Assembly (NCBI GenBank): GCA_028292665.1
Contig: JAQGLW010000195.1
Coordinates: 1 to 64,000 of the forward strand
DNA from: Herminiimonas sp.
GTDB taxonomy: Bacteria > Pseudomonadota > Gammaproteobacteria > Burkholderiales > Burkholderiaceae_D
Reading direction: 5' to 3'
Length of the DNA stretch: 64,000 bases
The position numbers were made by a program, and so were the translations under genes. Shown in pieces: positions 42,983 through 51,921 of the stretch (the first letter of the stretch is position 1; each line of letters begins with the position of its first letter). Under the pieces are notes generated by a model, which was not told where the DNA came from, did not search any database, and worked only from the letters and a program-made list of their open reading frames with translations.

Positions 42983-43059
42983 AGAGGCCACTAACCAAGT
43001 GCTTCTCATTGTGCGGACTTGTTACGTCCGAATCCGTTTCATCATCTAAGGACCCAATC

Positions 43060-43752
43060 ATGAATGATCGTTACAACAATTTTCGCAGCAGCCCGCTGCG
43101 CACGCAATCGACCACCACGGTAATCGACAGCGCAGCGCATCGCGTGCTGCGCAATACCTACATGCTGCTGTCGCTGTGCCTCGGTTTCAGCGCGCTGACG
43201 GCCGGCGTCGCGGCGGCAATGGGGCTGCCGCATCCCGGCATCATCATCACGCTCGTCGGCTATTTCGGCCTGCTGTTCATGATTACCAAGTACCGCGACA
43301 GCGGCATGGGCATCGCACTGGTGTTTGCGCTGACCGGCTTCATGGGCTATACGCTCGGCCCGGTCATCGGCCATTACCTGAATATGCCGAACGGCACGCA
43401 GACCGTGATGACCGCTCTGGGCGGGACCGCAGCCATCTTCATGGGATTGTCGGCTTATGCGCTGGTAACCAAACGCGACTTGTCGTTCATGGGCGGCTTT
43501 TTGACGATCGGCGTGCTGGTCGCTTTCCTGGCATCGCTGGCCGCGATCTTTTTGCACATTCCGGCGCTGTCGTTGACGGTTTCCGCAGTGTTCGTGCTGT
43601 TGATGTCGGGCATGATCCTGTACGAGACCAACAATATCGTACGCGGCGGCGAAACGAACTACGTGATGGCGACGCTCAGTTTGTTCGTGTCGATTTTCAA
43701 CCTGTTCACCAGCCTGCTGCATCTGCTGGGTTTCGCAGGCCGCAACGATTGA
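43060..43752 (+). CDS. Bax inhibitor-1/YccA (YbhL) family membrane protein
   Basis: A 230-residue inner-membrane protein with seven hydrophobic helices, typical of the BI-1 family. The start NTYMLLSLCLGFSALTAGVAAAM is helix 1, and AYALVTKRDLSFMGGFL and ILYETNNIVRGGETNYVMATLSLFVSIFNLF carry the conserved C-terminal Asn/Asp-rich region of the TMBIM/BI-1 proteins. Bacterial members (YccA, YbhL, YetJ) are linked to membrane-protease FtsH control and Ca2+ leak. Start ATG 43060 is set by TAAGGACCCAATC; the frame stays open upstream to 42832, but that part coincides with a GC-rich structured leader. Terminator 32 bp after the stop. Confidence 0.9.
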   Translation: MNDRYNNFRSSPLRTQSTTTVIDSAAHRVLRNTYMLLSLCLGFSALTAGVAAAMGLPHPGIIITLVGYFGLLFMITKYRDSGMGIALVFALTGFMGYTLGPVIGHYLNMPNGTQTVMTALGGTAAIFMGLSAYALVTKRDLSFMGGFLTIGVLVAFLASLAAIFLHIPALSLTVSAVFVLLMSGMILYETNNIVRGGETNYVMATLSLFVSIFNLFTSLLHLLGFAGRND

Positions 43753-43783
43753 CGGCAACCAGAAACGGTGCGTTTCAAGTATG

Positions 43784-43831
43784 TCCGTTCGTGCTGAATG
43801 GTCCTGGGCCACTCGGGGCGAACGGATTTTT
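43784..43831 (+). terminator. Terminator of the BI-1 gene
   Basis: TCCGTTCG (43784-43791) and CGAACGGA (43819-43826), followed by TTTTT (43827-43831). The 27-nt loop can fold further (TGG...CCA). Confidence 0.7.
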
Positions 43832-43894
43832 CGTTAATGGCGGCAATCACAATTGCCGGCGCCGCCGGCGCTGAAAAAATCCGGAGAATCCCCG

Positions 43895-44662
43895 ATGCTG
43901 CAACTGCTGACCGATCCGCAAGCATGGATCGCATTCGCCACACTTACCGCGCTTGAGCTCGTGCTCGGCATCGACAACATCATCTTCATTTCGATCCTGG
44001 TCGACAAGTTGCCGCTGCATCAGAGAGAAACTGCACGGCGTCTCGGCTTGTTCTTCGCGATGTTCATGCGCATCGGCCTGTTGCTGCTTCTGGCATGGAT
44101 TGTCGGCCTCACTGCACCGCTGTTTACGGTATTGCAGCAAGAAATTTCCGGCCGCGACCTGGTGCTGATTGCAGGCGGCCTTTTCCTGATATGGAAAAGC
44201 GCAGGCGAAATCCATCAATCGCTGGAAGGCGAAGATGGACAAACGGCGAATCTCGTCAAGGCGACTTTCATCTCCGTGATTCTGCAGATCATGGTGATCG
44301 ACATGGTGTTTTCGCTCGACTCGATCATCACCGCCGTCGGCATGGTCGATCAGGTCGCGGTAATGATTGCCGCAGTGGTCGCATCGGTCGGCCTGATGAT
44401 GCTGTTTGCCGGTCCGATCGGCCGCTTTGTCTCCGCGCATCCGACGATCAAGATGCTTGCGCTCGCTTTCCTGGTGGTCATCGGCGTGGTGCTGATTGCG
44501 GAAGGATTCGATCATCACGTACCGAAAGGATATATTTACAGCGCAATGGCGTTTGCCGTTGCAGTCGAGATGCTCAACATGAAAATGCGCAAGCGCTCGG
44601 TCCGGCCGCTGCAGCTGGATGCGCCTTATGGACCGGACGAACGGCCTGTCGGCCGGGAATAA
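43895..44662 (+). CDS. TerC family protein
   Basis: A 255-residue TerC/Alx-type integral membrane protein with seven to eight helices. The family blocks are LTALELVLGIDNIIFISILVDKLP (with the acidic Glu/Asp pair in the membrane), then MVIDMVFSLDSIITAVGMVD and FDHHVPKGYIYSAMAFAVAVEMLN. TerC proteins are proposed to export manganese or other metals and to help load metals onto exported enzymes; no yybP-ykoY-type manganese leader is visible here. CCGGAGAATCCCCG fixes ATG 43895. The in-frame TTG at 43853 is rejected. It follows the BI-1 gene after a terminator. Confidence 0.9.
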   Translation: MLQLLTDPQAWIAFATLTALELVLGIDNIIFISILVDKLPLHQRETARRLGLFFAMFMRIGLLLLLAWIVGLTAPLFTVLQQEISGRDLVLIAGGLFLIWKSAGEIHQSLEGEDGQTANLVKATFISVILQIMVIDMVFSLDSIITAVGMVDQVAVMIAAVVASVGLMMLFAGPIGRFVSAHPTIKMLALAFLVVIGVVLIAEGFDHHVPKGYIYSAMAFAVAVEMLNMKMRKRSVRPLQLDAPYGPDERPVGRE

Positions 44663-44834
44663 ATTGAGCGCAGGCAAATTTCCGATGGTGCGCAGCATGC
44701 TGAAGATTTCTGCCGCGAAACACTGCAGTGCACAAGATGAATTATTTCAGCCTCAGATTTTTTATTAAATAAGTGCGCAACCTTTGATATGGGGCAGAGT
44801 CCAATTCGAACGTCAATTTTGATGAGGATCAATC

Positions 44835-45086
44835 ATGAGGCTAGACATTTACAGAAGACCTGAGAACGGTGGCCATTACTCTTACCTGGCCGTTCCTGAA
44901 GGACGGCAGATTCCTGAAGAAGCAACGAACGTTGATTGGGAAACTGCCGAGCGCAGTATCGATTTTGACGAAAATGACGACCTGTTGCCGGAGTTCGCAA
45001 TCGAAGATCCGGTCGAACAAATCAGCGCCAAAGGTTACGCGATAACCAGCGTGAAGAATCTGATCGAGATCAGCCACAACCTGTAA
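44835..45086 (+). CDS. Small conserved protein (resembles DUF6139)
   Basis: An 83-residue acidic protein: MRLDIYRRPENGGHYSYLAV, then EGRQIPEEATNVDWETAERSIDF and a C-terminal GYAITSVKNLIEI. I recall this pattern from Burkholderiales proteins labelled DUF6139; that label is from memory and unchecked. Function unknown. GATGAGGATCAATC gives the start. Single gene preceded by about 170 bp of A/T-rich sequence. Confidence 0.75.
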   Translation: MRLDIYRRPENGGHYSYLAVPEGRQIPEEATNVDWETAERSIDFDENDDLLPEFAIEDPVEQISAKGYAITSVKNLIEISHNL

Positions 45087-45209
45087 GCATGATTCCCCCG
45101 CCGGCGGGTGACGAATCCGCCGGCCGCTTCCTCTTTCATCAAATGCCGCCGCATTGGTTCGGCGCGGAGTTCCATCCGGTGTTCCGGCATCGTTGATCGC
45201 GCAAGTCGA

Positions 45210-46223
45210 TCATATCAGCACGCAATCCGACAATTCTTTTTTAATGTATGCATACAGCACCGGTGCCGCGACGACGCCGGATATGCCGAAGATCGATTCC
45301 AGCACCAGCATCGCTGCCAGCAATTCCCACGCCCGCGCGTTGATATGCGAGCCGATGATCTTGGCGTTGAGAAAATATTCCAGCTTGTGGATTGCCACCA
45401 GGAATATCAGCGCGGCTATTGCAGTATGCAACGAATGCGACAAGCCGATGATCACGATCACCGTATTGGAAATCAGATTCCCGGCCACCGGCAGCAAGCC
45501 CGCGATAAACGTGATCACCACCATGCTCTTGGATAGCGGCAAACGGATTCCGGAGAGCGGCAATGCAACGAACAGGAAAATCGCCGTGAATATCGTGTTC
45601 AGCCCGGCGATGCGCACCTGTGCGAAAACAATCCGCTGAAATGCGTAATGCAAATTGGCGACCCGGTCGTGCAGTGCGGCGGCCAACGGCAGATAGCGAT
45701 GATCCGACGTCGTCTGGTGCAATGCGGCCATCGCCCCGATGATCATGCCGATCAGGATGTGGGCGATGGTGCGCCCGGTCCGCTCGCCGATCGTTTTCGC
45801 TTCGACCGCATGCTCGCGCAGCCACGTCGCCATCATTTCCCTGAGCGCTTCGGCGCTGTTGGGCAAATGCTGTCTCAGCCATTCCGGTATCTGGTGACGC
45901 GACGCTTCGATAACATCGGCCATTTTCTGCAGCAGGACCGGGAGCCTGCCTGCATCGCTCTGAAAAAAGGAAACCGTTCCCCAGACCGCTGCGGACAGCG
46001 CCACGACGATCAGGACGCCGAGCAGCGCCACGGCGATCATCTTTGCGCGCCGTCCGCTGAACCTCTTGCCCAGCATCGGCGCAAGCACATGGACCAGCGA
46101 GTACACCAGCAAGCCGGAGAAAAGTGCAGCCAGCAAGCCTTGCTCCAGCACTAGCAGCAACGCGCCTCCGGCAAGAATGTAAGAAGCGATTACAGGCAAT
46201 CCGGGTTTATATTGATCCAGCAT
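45210..46223 (-). CDS. AI-2E family transporter
   Basis: A 337-residue protein of the AI-2E (PerM) family with about eight membrane helices; the central soluble part (about 95-140) is helical and charged. The C-terminal helices carry VVITFIAGLLPVAGNLISNTVIVIIGL and LNAKIIGSHINARAWELLAAMLVLESIFGISGVVAAPVLYAYIK, the hallmark region. The family was named for exporting autoinducer-2 but includes Na+/H+ antiporter-like members, so the substrate is open. I start at ATG 46223; an in-frame TTG lies 12 bases upstream. A minus-strand terminator of the Tim44 gene lies just upstream. Confidence 0.88.
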   Translation of the reverse strand: MLDQYKPGLPVIASYILAGGALLLVLEQGLLAALFSGLLVYSLVHVLAPMLGKRFSGRRAKMIAVALLGVLIVVALSAAVWGTVSFFQSDAGRLPVLLQKMADVIEASRHQIPEWLRQHLPNSAEALREMMATWLREHAVEAKTIGERTGRTIAHILIGMIIGAMAALHQTTSDHRYLPLAAALHDRVANLHYAFQRIVFAQVRIAGLNTIFTAIFLFVALPLSGIRLPLSKSMVVITFIAGLLPVAGNLISNTVIVIIGLSHSLHTAIAALIFLVAIHKLEYFLNAKIIGSHINARAWELLAAMLVLESIFGISGVVAAPVLYAYIKKELSDCVLI

Positions 46224-46290
46224 GGTGAATATCAAGAGCCTTTAAGAGGAGCGACTGTTGAAATTTACCTCATATTCCGGTTCCGCATAC

Positions 46291-46321
46291 AAAAAAACCG
46301 CCCGCGATACTTTGCGGACGG
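46291..46321 (-). terminator. Intrinsic terminator of the Tim44-domain gene
   Basis: Minus strand: CCGTCCGC, loop AAAGTATC, GCGGGCGG and a seven-T run (plus-strand A-run 46291-46297). It lies 100 bp after the gene's stop. Confidence 0.85.
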
Positions 46322-46420
46322 CCAAAGGGAGGTTGATTTCTGCAGCTTGTCTTATCGGCTTGTCGCGATCAGGTTTTCATGTTCCCGCCAATCCGCTCGT
46401 CTATAAAGTGCGGCCCGGTT

Positions 46421-47320
46421 TCAGGACAATTGCTGAATGCCCGCCAGCAGCCAGCCGCCCTGCCCCGATAGCGGCCTGGACAGGTTCCAGACTTCCGAAA
46501 ACGGTGCAGCCGACGCGTTATCCGATTCCCTGATCATGCCGCTGAACTTCACGCTGGCCAGATGATCGCTGCCGACCGTCTCGATGCCCAGCAACTCCGC
46601 ATCGAGCGAAACCACATCGGTGTTATTGGCCGATGCGCCACGCTCCTGGATCTGCATTTTCACTTCGGCGAACATCTCCGTCGTCGTGAATTCACGGATG
46701 TCGTTGATGTCCGCTTTGTCCCATGCCGCTTGCAGACGGATAAAATAGGTTTTCGCATGACGCAGAAAACCTGTCGTGTCGAAATCTGCAGGCACACCCC
46801 ATGGCGCAAGGCTGACCGCATCGCTGCCTGACGCAAGCGGCACCGATTGCAGCGCAGCCGGCCGGACCGGTTCAATCGGCGAACCGAGCCCCGACCCGAA
46901 TTCCGGCTGAGATGCGCCGGCGTAAGCAGGCCGCGCTCCGCTGTCGGACTTGCGCCGCAGCATCCGGTAAATGAACATCGCTGCGAATGCGAGCAGCGCG
47001 ACCATCAGGATCGTGCTGATCATGCCGGCCATTGCGCCGCCCAGACCGAAATGCGACAGCAAGGCGCCCAGGCCGAGCCCGAGCAATGCGCCGCCCAGAA
47101 TGCCTTTCCACGGACTGGCCGGCTTTGGCGGAACAGCCTGCGGCGGCGCCGGTTTCGCCGTGTTCATTGCCTGCGACGATTGCGCCGGCGCCTGCCGGCT
47201 TACGCCTTGCGACTGTTTGCCGAATGAGCTGCCGCCGCCCAGCCGTTTGGCCTCGGCGCTCGATACACCGACTGTCAGCGCGACAACGGCCGCCATGATG
47301 ACCATCAAAAACTTTTTCAT
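46421..47320 (-). CDS. Tim44-like domain-containing exported protein
   Basis: A 299-residue protein. Signal peptide (1-24, VIMAAVVALTVGVSSAEA), a Gln/Ala/Pro-rich low-complexity part (30-75), a Gly-rich transmembrane stretch (ILGGALLGLGLGALLSHFGLGGAMAGMISTILMVALLAFAAMFIY, about 77-120) and a C-terminal Tim44/TIM45-like domain (about 185-297, with FLRHAKTYFIRLQAAWDKADINDIREFTT). In mitochondria the domain binds membranes and preproteins; bacterial members are of unknown function. AGGAGGAAAC just before ATG 47320 is an ideal ribosome site and sets the start. Confidence 0.88.
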   Translation of the reverse strand: MKKFLMVIMAAVVALTVGVSSAEAKRLGGGSSFGKQSQGVSRQAPAQSSQAMNTAKPAPPQAVPPKPASPWKGILGGALLGLGLGALLSHFGLGGAMAGMISTILMVALLAFAAMFIYRMLRRKSDSGARPAYAGASQPEFGSGLGSPIEPVRPAALQSVPLASGSDAVSLAPWGVPADFDTTGFLRHAKTYFIRLQAAWDKADINDIREFTTTEMFAEVKMQIQERGASANNTDVVSLDAELLGIETVGSDHLASVKFSGMIRESDNASAAPFSEVWNLSRPLSGQGGWLLAGIQQLS

Positions 47321-47667
47321 GTTTCCTCCTCGAATAATCCCGGTGTGAAATACGGTCACACCTGCCGTTGATGACGATAATGATGTTAAAGCGTGTCGAG
47401 CTTTTTAAAAAGCGAAGATAACGAGAGGATTAGTTCGTAAAAACAGAACATACAATGTCCAGCGAAGGCCGATTCGAATGCCGTTCACAACGAGGGGCGT
47501 GCGACGGGATCAAGCGCACCGGATGCGCGCACGTAGCAGAAATCAATTGATTGCGCACTACGGCAACATAATTTTTATTCGGCATGAACTTGATCCGGCG
47601 CAAAACCCGGCACTAACACCTTTTTCGTGAAGTCTTCCCTGTACACATTATCGATAGGGATATTTTC
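47321..47667. other. 347-bp gap between the Tim44 and sorbosone dehydrogenase genes
   Basis: It holds a palindrome around GCTTTTTAAAAAGC and, at 47404-47449, a stretch nearly identical to the nhaR upstream region in the other orientation. No nhaR-like coding sequence follows it. No other gene is visible. Confidence 0.5.
47404..47449 (+). repeat. Copy of the nhaR upstream region
   Basis: Forty-one of 46 positions match 42741-42696 on the other strand, beginning TTTAAAAAGCGAAGATAA and ending CAGAAC, the bases just before the nhaR start codon. After that the similarity ends. Confidence 0.8.
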
Positions 47668-49110
47668 ATGGTGAAATTCTTGGCAGGAAAAAAATATGCT
47701 TGCCGTATGGCGATACGCAGCTATGCATCGGCGGCAATCGCCGCAATTGCAATGATGACGGGCTGCGGAAGCGGCGGCGGCGGAAGTGGTGAAACCGGAT
47801 CGTCCGTCATATTAGCTTCGCCGGCTCCATCGCCTTCCGGAGCAACGCTGTTGTCGGCTGCGCCGGCAGCCGTTGCCAAAACGCTGGAAGTATCCGCATC
47901 GCTGCGGGAGCAACCGTTCGACGCCGCGCGAACATTGAACGTGCCGCCCGGTTTCGGAATCCGGTTGTGGGCACGCGTTGAAGGAGCGCGCTTCATGGCG
48001 CTTGCTCCGAACGGCGATATCCTGGTGTCGAATCCCGGTTCCGGCGAAGTGATCCTGCTGCGCGAACAGGCCAATGACGCGCCCCGGAAATTCACGTTCG
48101 CCGCCGGTCTTCATATGCCGCACGACATGGTCTTTCATCAGATAGGCACCGTCACCTATCTTTATATCGCCGAATCGAATCGCGTGACGCGCTTCGTTTA
48201 CAAAAGCGGGGATACCCAATCGGGCGACGCTGAAGTGGTGATCGACAACCTGCCCGACAACTCGACGCCGGAGCTGAGAGGCGCCTACAGCCATGAACTC
48301 AAGAACATTGCGCTGTCGTCCGACCACAAGCTGTATCTTTCGATTGCATCGACGTGCAACGCATGCACCGAAGATTCGACCAGCGATCCGGTACGCGGCG
48401 CGATCTATCAATATAACGCCGACGGCACGGGACGCCGGCTGTTTGCGCAGGGCTTGCGCAACGCGGAAGGGCTCGATTTCATTCCGGGCACGAATGTCCT
48501 CTGGGTTTCCGTAAACAACCGTGACCAGATTCCATATCCGTTCGATAACGACTTCGACGGCGACGGCGCAAGCGATTACGGCAAGGTAATGCAGCAATTT
48601 GTCGACGACAATCCGCCCGAACTGTTTACCCGGGTGCGCGATGGCGGCAATTACGGCTGGCCATTCTGCAATTCGCTGCCGAACGCCACGATGTCCAACC
48701 TGGAACTGGCACCTGACTATACTTTCAACAAGGACGGTTCGAAACTCGATTGCGCCGGCGTTGACCGCGCATCGAAAGGGATTCATGCGCATTCGGCGCC
48801 GCTCGGCATGAGCTTTTTACATGCGACCAACGTACCGGCGGCCTATCGCAAGGGCGCCGTGGTTGCGCTGCACGGATGCTGGAACTGCAGCAAACCGACA
48901 TCCGGCTACAAGGTGGTCTATTTCCCGTTCGACGATGCGGGCAACGCCGGCGCGGAAATCGATCTGGTCAGCGGCTTCGTTACCAATCCCGACGCCACCG
49001 GCGCATTATGGGGGCGTCCGGTCGATGCGATCGCCGATGCGAAAGGCGACATCCTGATTTCGGACGATTATGCCGGCGCAATCTATCAGCTTTATCCGCT
49101 CGGACAGTGA
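47668..49110 (+). CDS. Exported PQQ-dependent sugar dehydrogenase (sorbosone dehydrogenase type)
   Basis: A 480-residue lipoprotein. The signal ends in a lipobox-like MMTGC followed by a Gly/Ser-rich spacer; the mature part is a six-bladed beta-propeller of the L-sorbosone/glucose dehydrogenase family. Family blocks: VPPGFGIRLWARVEGARFMALAPNGDILVSNPG at the start, then AYSHELKNIALSSDHKLYLSIAST, QGLRNAEGLDFIPGTNVLWVSVNNRDQI and DGGNYGWPFC. It would oxidise a sugar or alcohol in the periplasm with PQQ. The tight blade repeats are complete. GATAGGGATATTTTC precedes ATG 47668. Single gene, no PQQ synthesis genes in the window. Confidence 0.85.
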   Translation: MVKFLAGKKYACRMAIRSYASAAIAAIAMMTGCGSGGGGSGETGSSVILASPAPSPSGATLLSAAPAAVAKTLEVSASLREQPFDAARTLNVPPGFGIRLWARVEGARFMALAPNGDILVSNPGSGEVILLREQANDAPRKFTFAAGLHMPHDMVFHQIGTVTYLYIAESNRVTRFVYKSGDTQSGDAEVVIDNLPDNSTPELRGAYSHELKNIALSSDHKLYLSIASTCNACTEDSTSDPVRGAIYQYNADGTGRRLFAQGLRNAEGLDFIPGTNVLWVSVNNRDQIPYPFDNDFDGDGASDYGKVMQQFVDDNPPELFTRVRDGGNYGWPFCNSLPNATMSNLELAPDYTFNKDGSKLDCAGVDRASKGIHAHSAPLGMSFLHATNVPAAYRKGAVVALHGCWNCSKPTSGYKVVYFPFDDAGNAGAEIDLVSGFVTNPDATGALWGRPVDAIADAKGDILISDDYAGAIYQLYPLGQ

Positions 49111-49175
49111 TGCAGTAAAAAGCGGCTGCAACGGCATTGCCGGAGTTACAGCCCGCCGCGATTCTTCCAGCCCCG

Positions 49176-50180
49176 CTATCGGTTGCGCGATCTGATTTTG
49201 CCTGGCGATATCGGCTCCTTTGCCGCGGAATCGGAAGGCCCGTTTCGTTCCGCCTCTGACGGATGCCGCGCCGTGCTCCCGGTTTGCGACTCGATGAAAA
49301 CGCGTTTGACTTTCGGGTATTTTTCCTTGATGGCGCGATCGATATCGGCCAATACCGCATGCGCCGACGCCCGGTCGATATCGCCCGCGATATTCAGACT
49401 GATGTTGACCAGGATAAAGTCCGGTCCCATGTGCATCGTCAGAATTTCGTTGATGCCGTGCACTTCCGCATGGCGCTCCACCAACGCGCGGATGCCGGCG
49501 ACGACTTCGCGGTTGGCGCTTTCGCCGATCAGAAGGCCCTTGGTTTCATAAGCGAGCCAGTAGGCAGTCGCCGCCAGAATCAATCCGATGACGATCGACG
49601 CCGTGCCGTCGAAATAAGGGTTTCCGGTGATATCGCCGATAAATATGCCGATCAGCGCGACAACCAGTCCCAGCAGCGCGGCCGTATCTTCAAACAGCAC
49701 CGAAAATACGGTCGGATCCTTGCCGCGCCGCACCGCTTCGATATAGCCGCGCATTCCCTTGACCGCCTTGAATTGCTTGAATGCGATCAGCCACGAACTG
49801 CCTTCGAACAACAGAGCGAAGCCGATGACGATATAGTTGAGCAGAGGATTTTCAATGCTGCCCGGATGCCATATGTGACGGATGCCTTCGTATATGGATA
49901 TGCCGGCGCCGGCCGCAAAAATCAGCAATGCAACCACGAAGCTCCAGAAATAAATTTCCTTGCCGTAGCCGAATGGAAAACGCTCGTCGGCCGGTTCGCC
50001 GGCGCGGCGCATGCCGTAGAGCATCAGGCCCTGATTGCCGGTATCGACTATCGAATGCACGCCTTCCGACAACATCGCGGAACTGCCGGTGAATGCGGCA
50101 GCGATGAATTTTGTCGCCGCGATCAACAGATTGCCGGCAAGCGCGGCATAAATCACTTTTTTGGAGTCGGAAGCGGGCAT
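49176..50180 (-). CDS. Cation diffusion facilitator transporter
   Basis: A 334-residue CDF-type metal exporter with six membrane helices and a C-terminal soluble metallochaperone-like domain (about 210-300). The start MPASDSKKVIYAALAGNLLIAATKFIAAAFTGSSAMLSEGVHSIVDTGNQ carries the metal site of helix 2 (SEGVHSIVD), and VLFEDTAALLGLVVALIGIFIGD the second site (E..TA/ED in helix 5). The pattern is closest to the ZitB/DUF-like subset with EDTAAL. Probable role: zinc, iron or manganese efflux. I begin at ATG 50180 rather than 50273, because the 31 extra residues are basic and unlike the family. Confidence 0.9.
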   Translation of the reverse strand: MPASDSKKVIYAALAGNLLIAATKFIAAAFTGSSAMLSEGVHSIVDTGNQGLMLYGMRRAGEPADERFPFGYGKEIYFWSFVVALLIFAAGAGISIYEGIRHIWHPGSIENPLLNYIVIGFALLFEGSSWLIAFKQFKAVKGMRGYIEAVRRGKDPTVFSVLFEDTAALLGLVVALIGIFIGDITGNPYFDGTASIVIGLILAATAYWLAYETKGLLIGESANREVVAGIRALVERHAEVHGINEILTMHMGPDFILVNISLNIAGDIDRASAHAVLADIDRAIKEKYPKVKRVFIESQTGSTARHPSEAERNGPSDSAAKEPISPGKIRSRNR

Positions 50181-50527
50181 GATGAAATACGGCTTTCTCG
50201 CGGGAACGGGAATGTGGTTTCTGATTCGCTTCGCAATATATGTGCCATTGCCGCGGCAAGTACGGCACCGCAAACGACGCGCCCTTGATGCGTGAATGAG
50301 AGTCGGGCCATCTGTTTATGGCATCGGACTTTGCTGCAGCGGTAATTTATCGTGCTTCTGTGTAAATACGGCATGACGTCCGATCCATCGGGACAGCCGG
50401 AAAGATTTCCGGCTGTCATATAGAATGCCGGTGTACCCGCTGCTTCGATCCTGCCTGATAACCGACGATCGGCAATCGGAATAATCGGCCAGACCGTCGT
50501 TCCATTCGCCGCTTTAAACCTCGCCAG

Positions 50528-51739
50528 ATGAAAAATCCGCTGCTCGAATACCGTTCGTTCCTGTTTTTCTTTCTTGCGCGGGTCGCTACCACCACGGCAA
50601 ACCAGATGATGATGGTGGTGGTTGCATGGCAAATGTACGATCTGACGCACAGCGCTTACGATCTCGGATTGGTCGGCCTTGTCCAGTTTCTGCCGTCGCT
50701 CGCGCTGGTCCTGGTGGCGGGCTCTGTCGCCGACCGCTTTGACCGGCGCCGCGTGCTCGGATGTTGCCTGGCGTTGCAATTGCTGATCACCGTCGGACTC
50801 GTTGCCGGCACGCTGGGCGGCTGGATCAATCGCGAAATGCTCCTGATCGCATCGGTTGCACTGGGCGTGGCGAAGGGATTCCAGGGGCCGACGCAGCAAG
50901 CGCTCGGGCCGCTGCTGGTGCCGTCGGCGGCATTGCCGCGCGCACTGGCCACTGTCGCAGCGGGCACGCAGGCAGCCATCATCCTCGGACCGGCGCTGGG
51001 CGGATTCATCTATGTGGGCGGCGCAGACGCAGTCTATCTGGTATGCGGCATGCTGTTTCTGGCGGCAATCGGTTTCGTGTCCGCCGTACGCATCGACCGC
51101 GCGCCGAATCCACGCGAGCCGGTCACCCTGCAGAGCCTGTTCGCCGGCATTTCGTTCATCTGGCGCCGCAAGGAGGTGCTGGGCGCGATTTCGCTGGACC
51201 TGTTCGCGGTGCTGCTCGGCGGCGCCGTTGCGTTGCTGCCGATTTTCGCGAAAGACATTCTGCATGTCGGACCATGGGGCCTCGGACTGTTGCGTTCGGC
51301 GCCGGCGGCCGGCGCGCTGCTGATGTCGCTCTATCTGGCGCAGCATCCGATCAGGCGCCGTGTCGGCAGGGTGATGTTCGGCTCGGTCGCGGTCTACGGC
51401 GTCGCCATCCTGATATTCGGGCTGTCGACATCGTTCGTCTTGTCGCTGATCGCGCTGGCCGTCAGCGGCGCATTCGACATGGTAAGCATTGTCATCCGCC
51501 AATCGCTGGTGCAGCTTGAAACGCCTGACGCAATGCGCGGCCGGGTCAGCGCGGTAAACTCGATTTTCATCGGCGCATCGAATCAGCTGGGCGAATTCGA
51601 ATCCGGCATCACGGCGGGATGGTTCGGCGCAGTGCCTTCGGTGCTGATCGGCGGACTGGGCACGCTGCTGGTGGTCGGTACGTGGATGCAATTGTTTCCG
51701 GCGCTGGCAAGGCGGGAGAAGCTGACGTCCGGAAATTAG
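50528..51739 (+). CDS. MFS transporter, EntS-like exporter
   Basis: A 403-residue MFS protein with 12 helices, closest to the MFS_3 (PF05977) group containing the enterobactin exporter EntS. Features: ARVATTTANQMMMVVVAWQMYDLTHSAYDLGLVGLVQFLPSLALVLVAGSVADRFDRRRVL with signature A (DRFDRRR) in loop 2-3, then GKGFQGPTQQALGPLLVP and GRVSAVNSIFIGASNQLGEFESGI. Substrate not assignable. It is preceded by ACCTCGCCAG with no clear ribosome site and stands alone. Confidence 0.88.
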   Translation: MKNPLLEYRSFLFFFLARVATTTANQMMMVVVAWQMYDLTHSAYDLGLVGLVQFLPSLALVLVAGSVADRFDRRRVLGCCLALQLLITVGLVAGTLGGWINREMLLIASVALGVAKGFQGPTQQALGPLLVPSAALPRALATVAAGTQAAIILGPALGGFIYVGGADAVYLVCGMLFLAAIGFVSAVRIDRAPNPREPVTLQSLFAGISFIWRRKEVLGAISLDLFAVLLGGAVALLPIFAKDILHVGPWGLGLLRSAPAAGALLMSLYLAQHPIRRRVGRVMFGSVAVYGVAILIFGLSTSFVLSLIALAVSGAFDMVSIVIRQSLVQLETPDAMRGRVSAVNSIFIGASNQLGEFESGITAGWFGAVPSVLIGGLGTLLVVGTWMQLFPALARREKLTSGN

Positions 51740-51921
51740 TTGACGGGCTGCCTGGCGTCCATTTGCCCTGCGTGGCGCTTCAACTGCTGCACCCATTTCG
51801 CGGCGATCGGCAAAGGTGGTCCGGACGCAGCCGCGATCGAAAAAGCGATAGCTAAGCAGGCGTCGGAAAAATAGGGCGGATAACGCGCGCCAGGGCGAAA
51901 ATTCAAAATCGAAGGCTGCAC
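51736..51921 (-). CDS. Small hypothetical protein, uncertain
   Basis: A 61-residue frame (GTG start) reading QPSILNFRPGARYPPYFSD, then ACLAIAFSIAAASGPPLPIAAKWVQQLKRHAGQ. The text is protein-like, but there is no family match I know and no clear ribosome site. It overlaps the MFS stop by 4 bp, tail to tail. Confidence 0.25.
   Translation of the reverse strand: MQPSILNFRPGARYPPYFSDACLAIAFSIAAASGPPLPIAAKWVQQLKRHAGQMDARQPVN

Noticed and set aside
42832-43059. In-frame 76-codon extension at the N-terminus of the BI-1 protein
   Set aside because: Arg-rich text unlike the family; a good ribosome site (AAGGAC) sits before ATG 43060, and the region is a hairpin-rich repeat element.
43753-43894. Manganese (yybP-ykoY) riboswitch before terC
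   Set aside because: Looked for the conserved GGGGAGTA box and paired stems; not found here or in the BI-1 leader.
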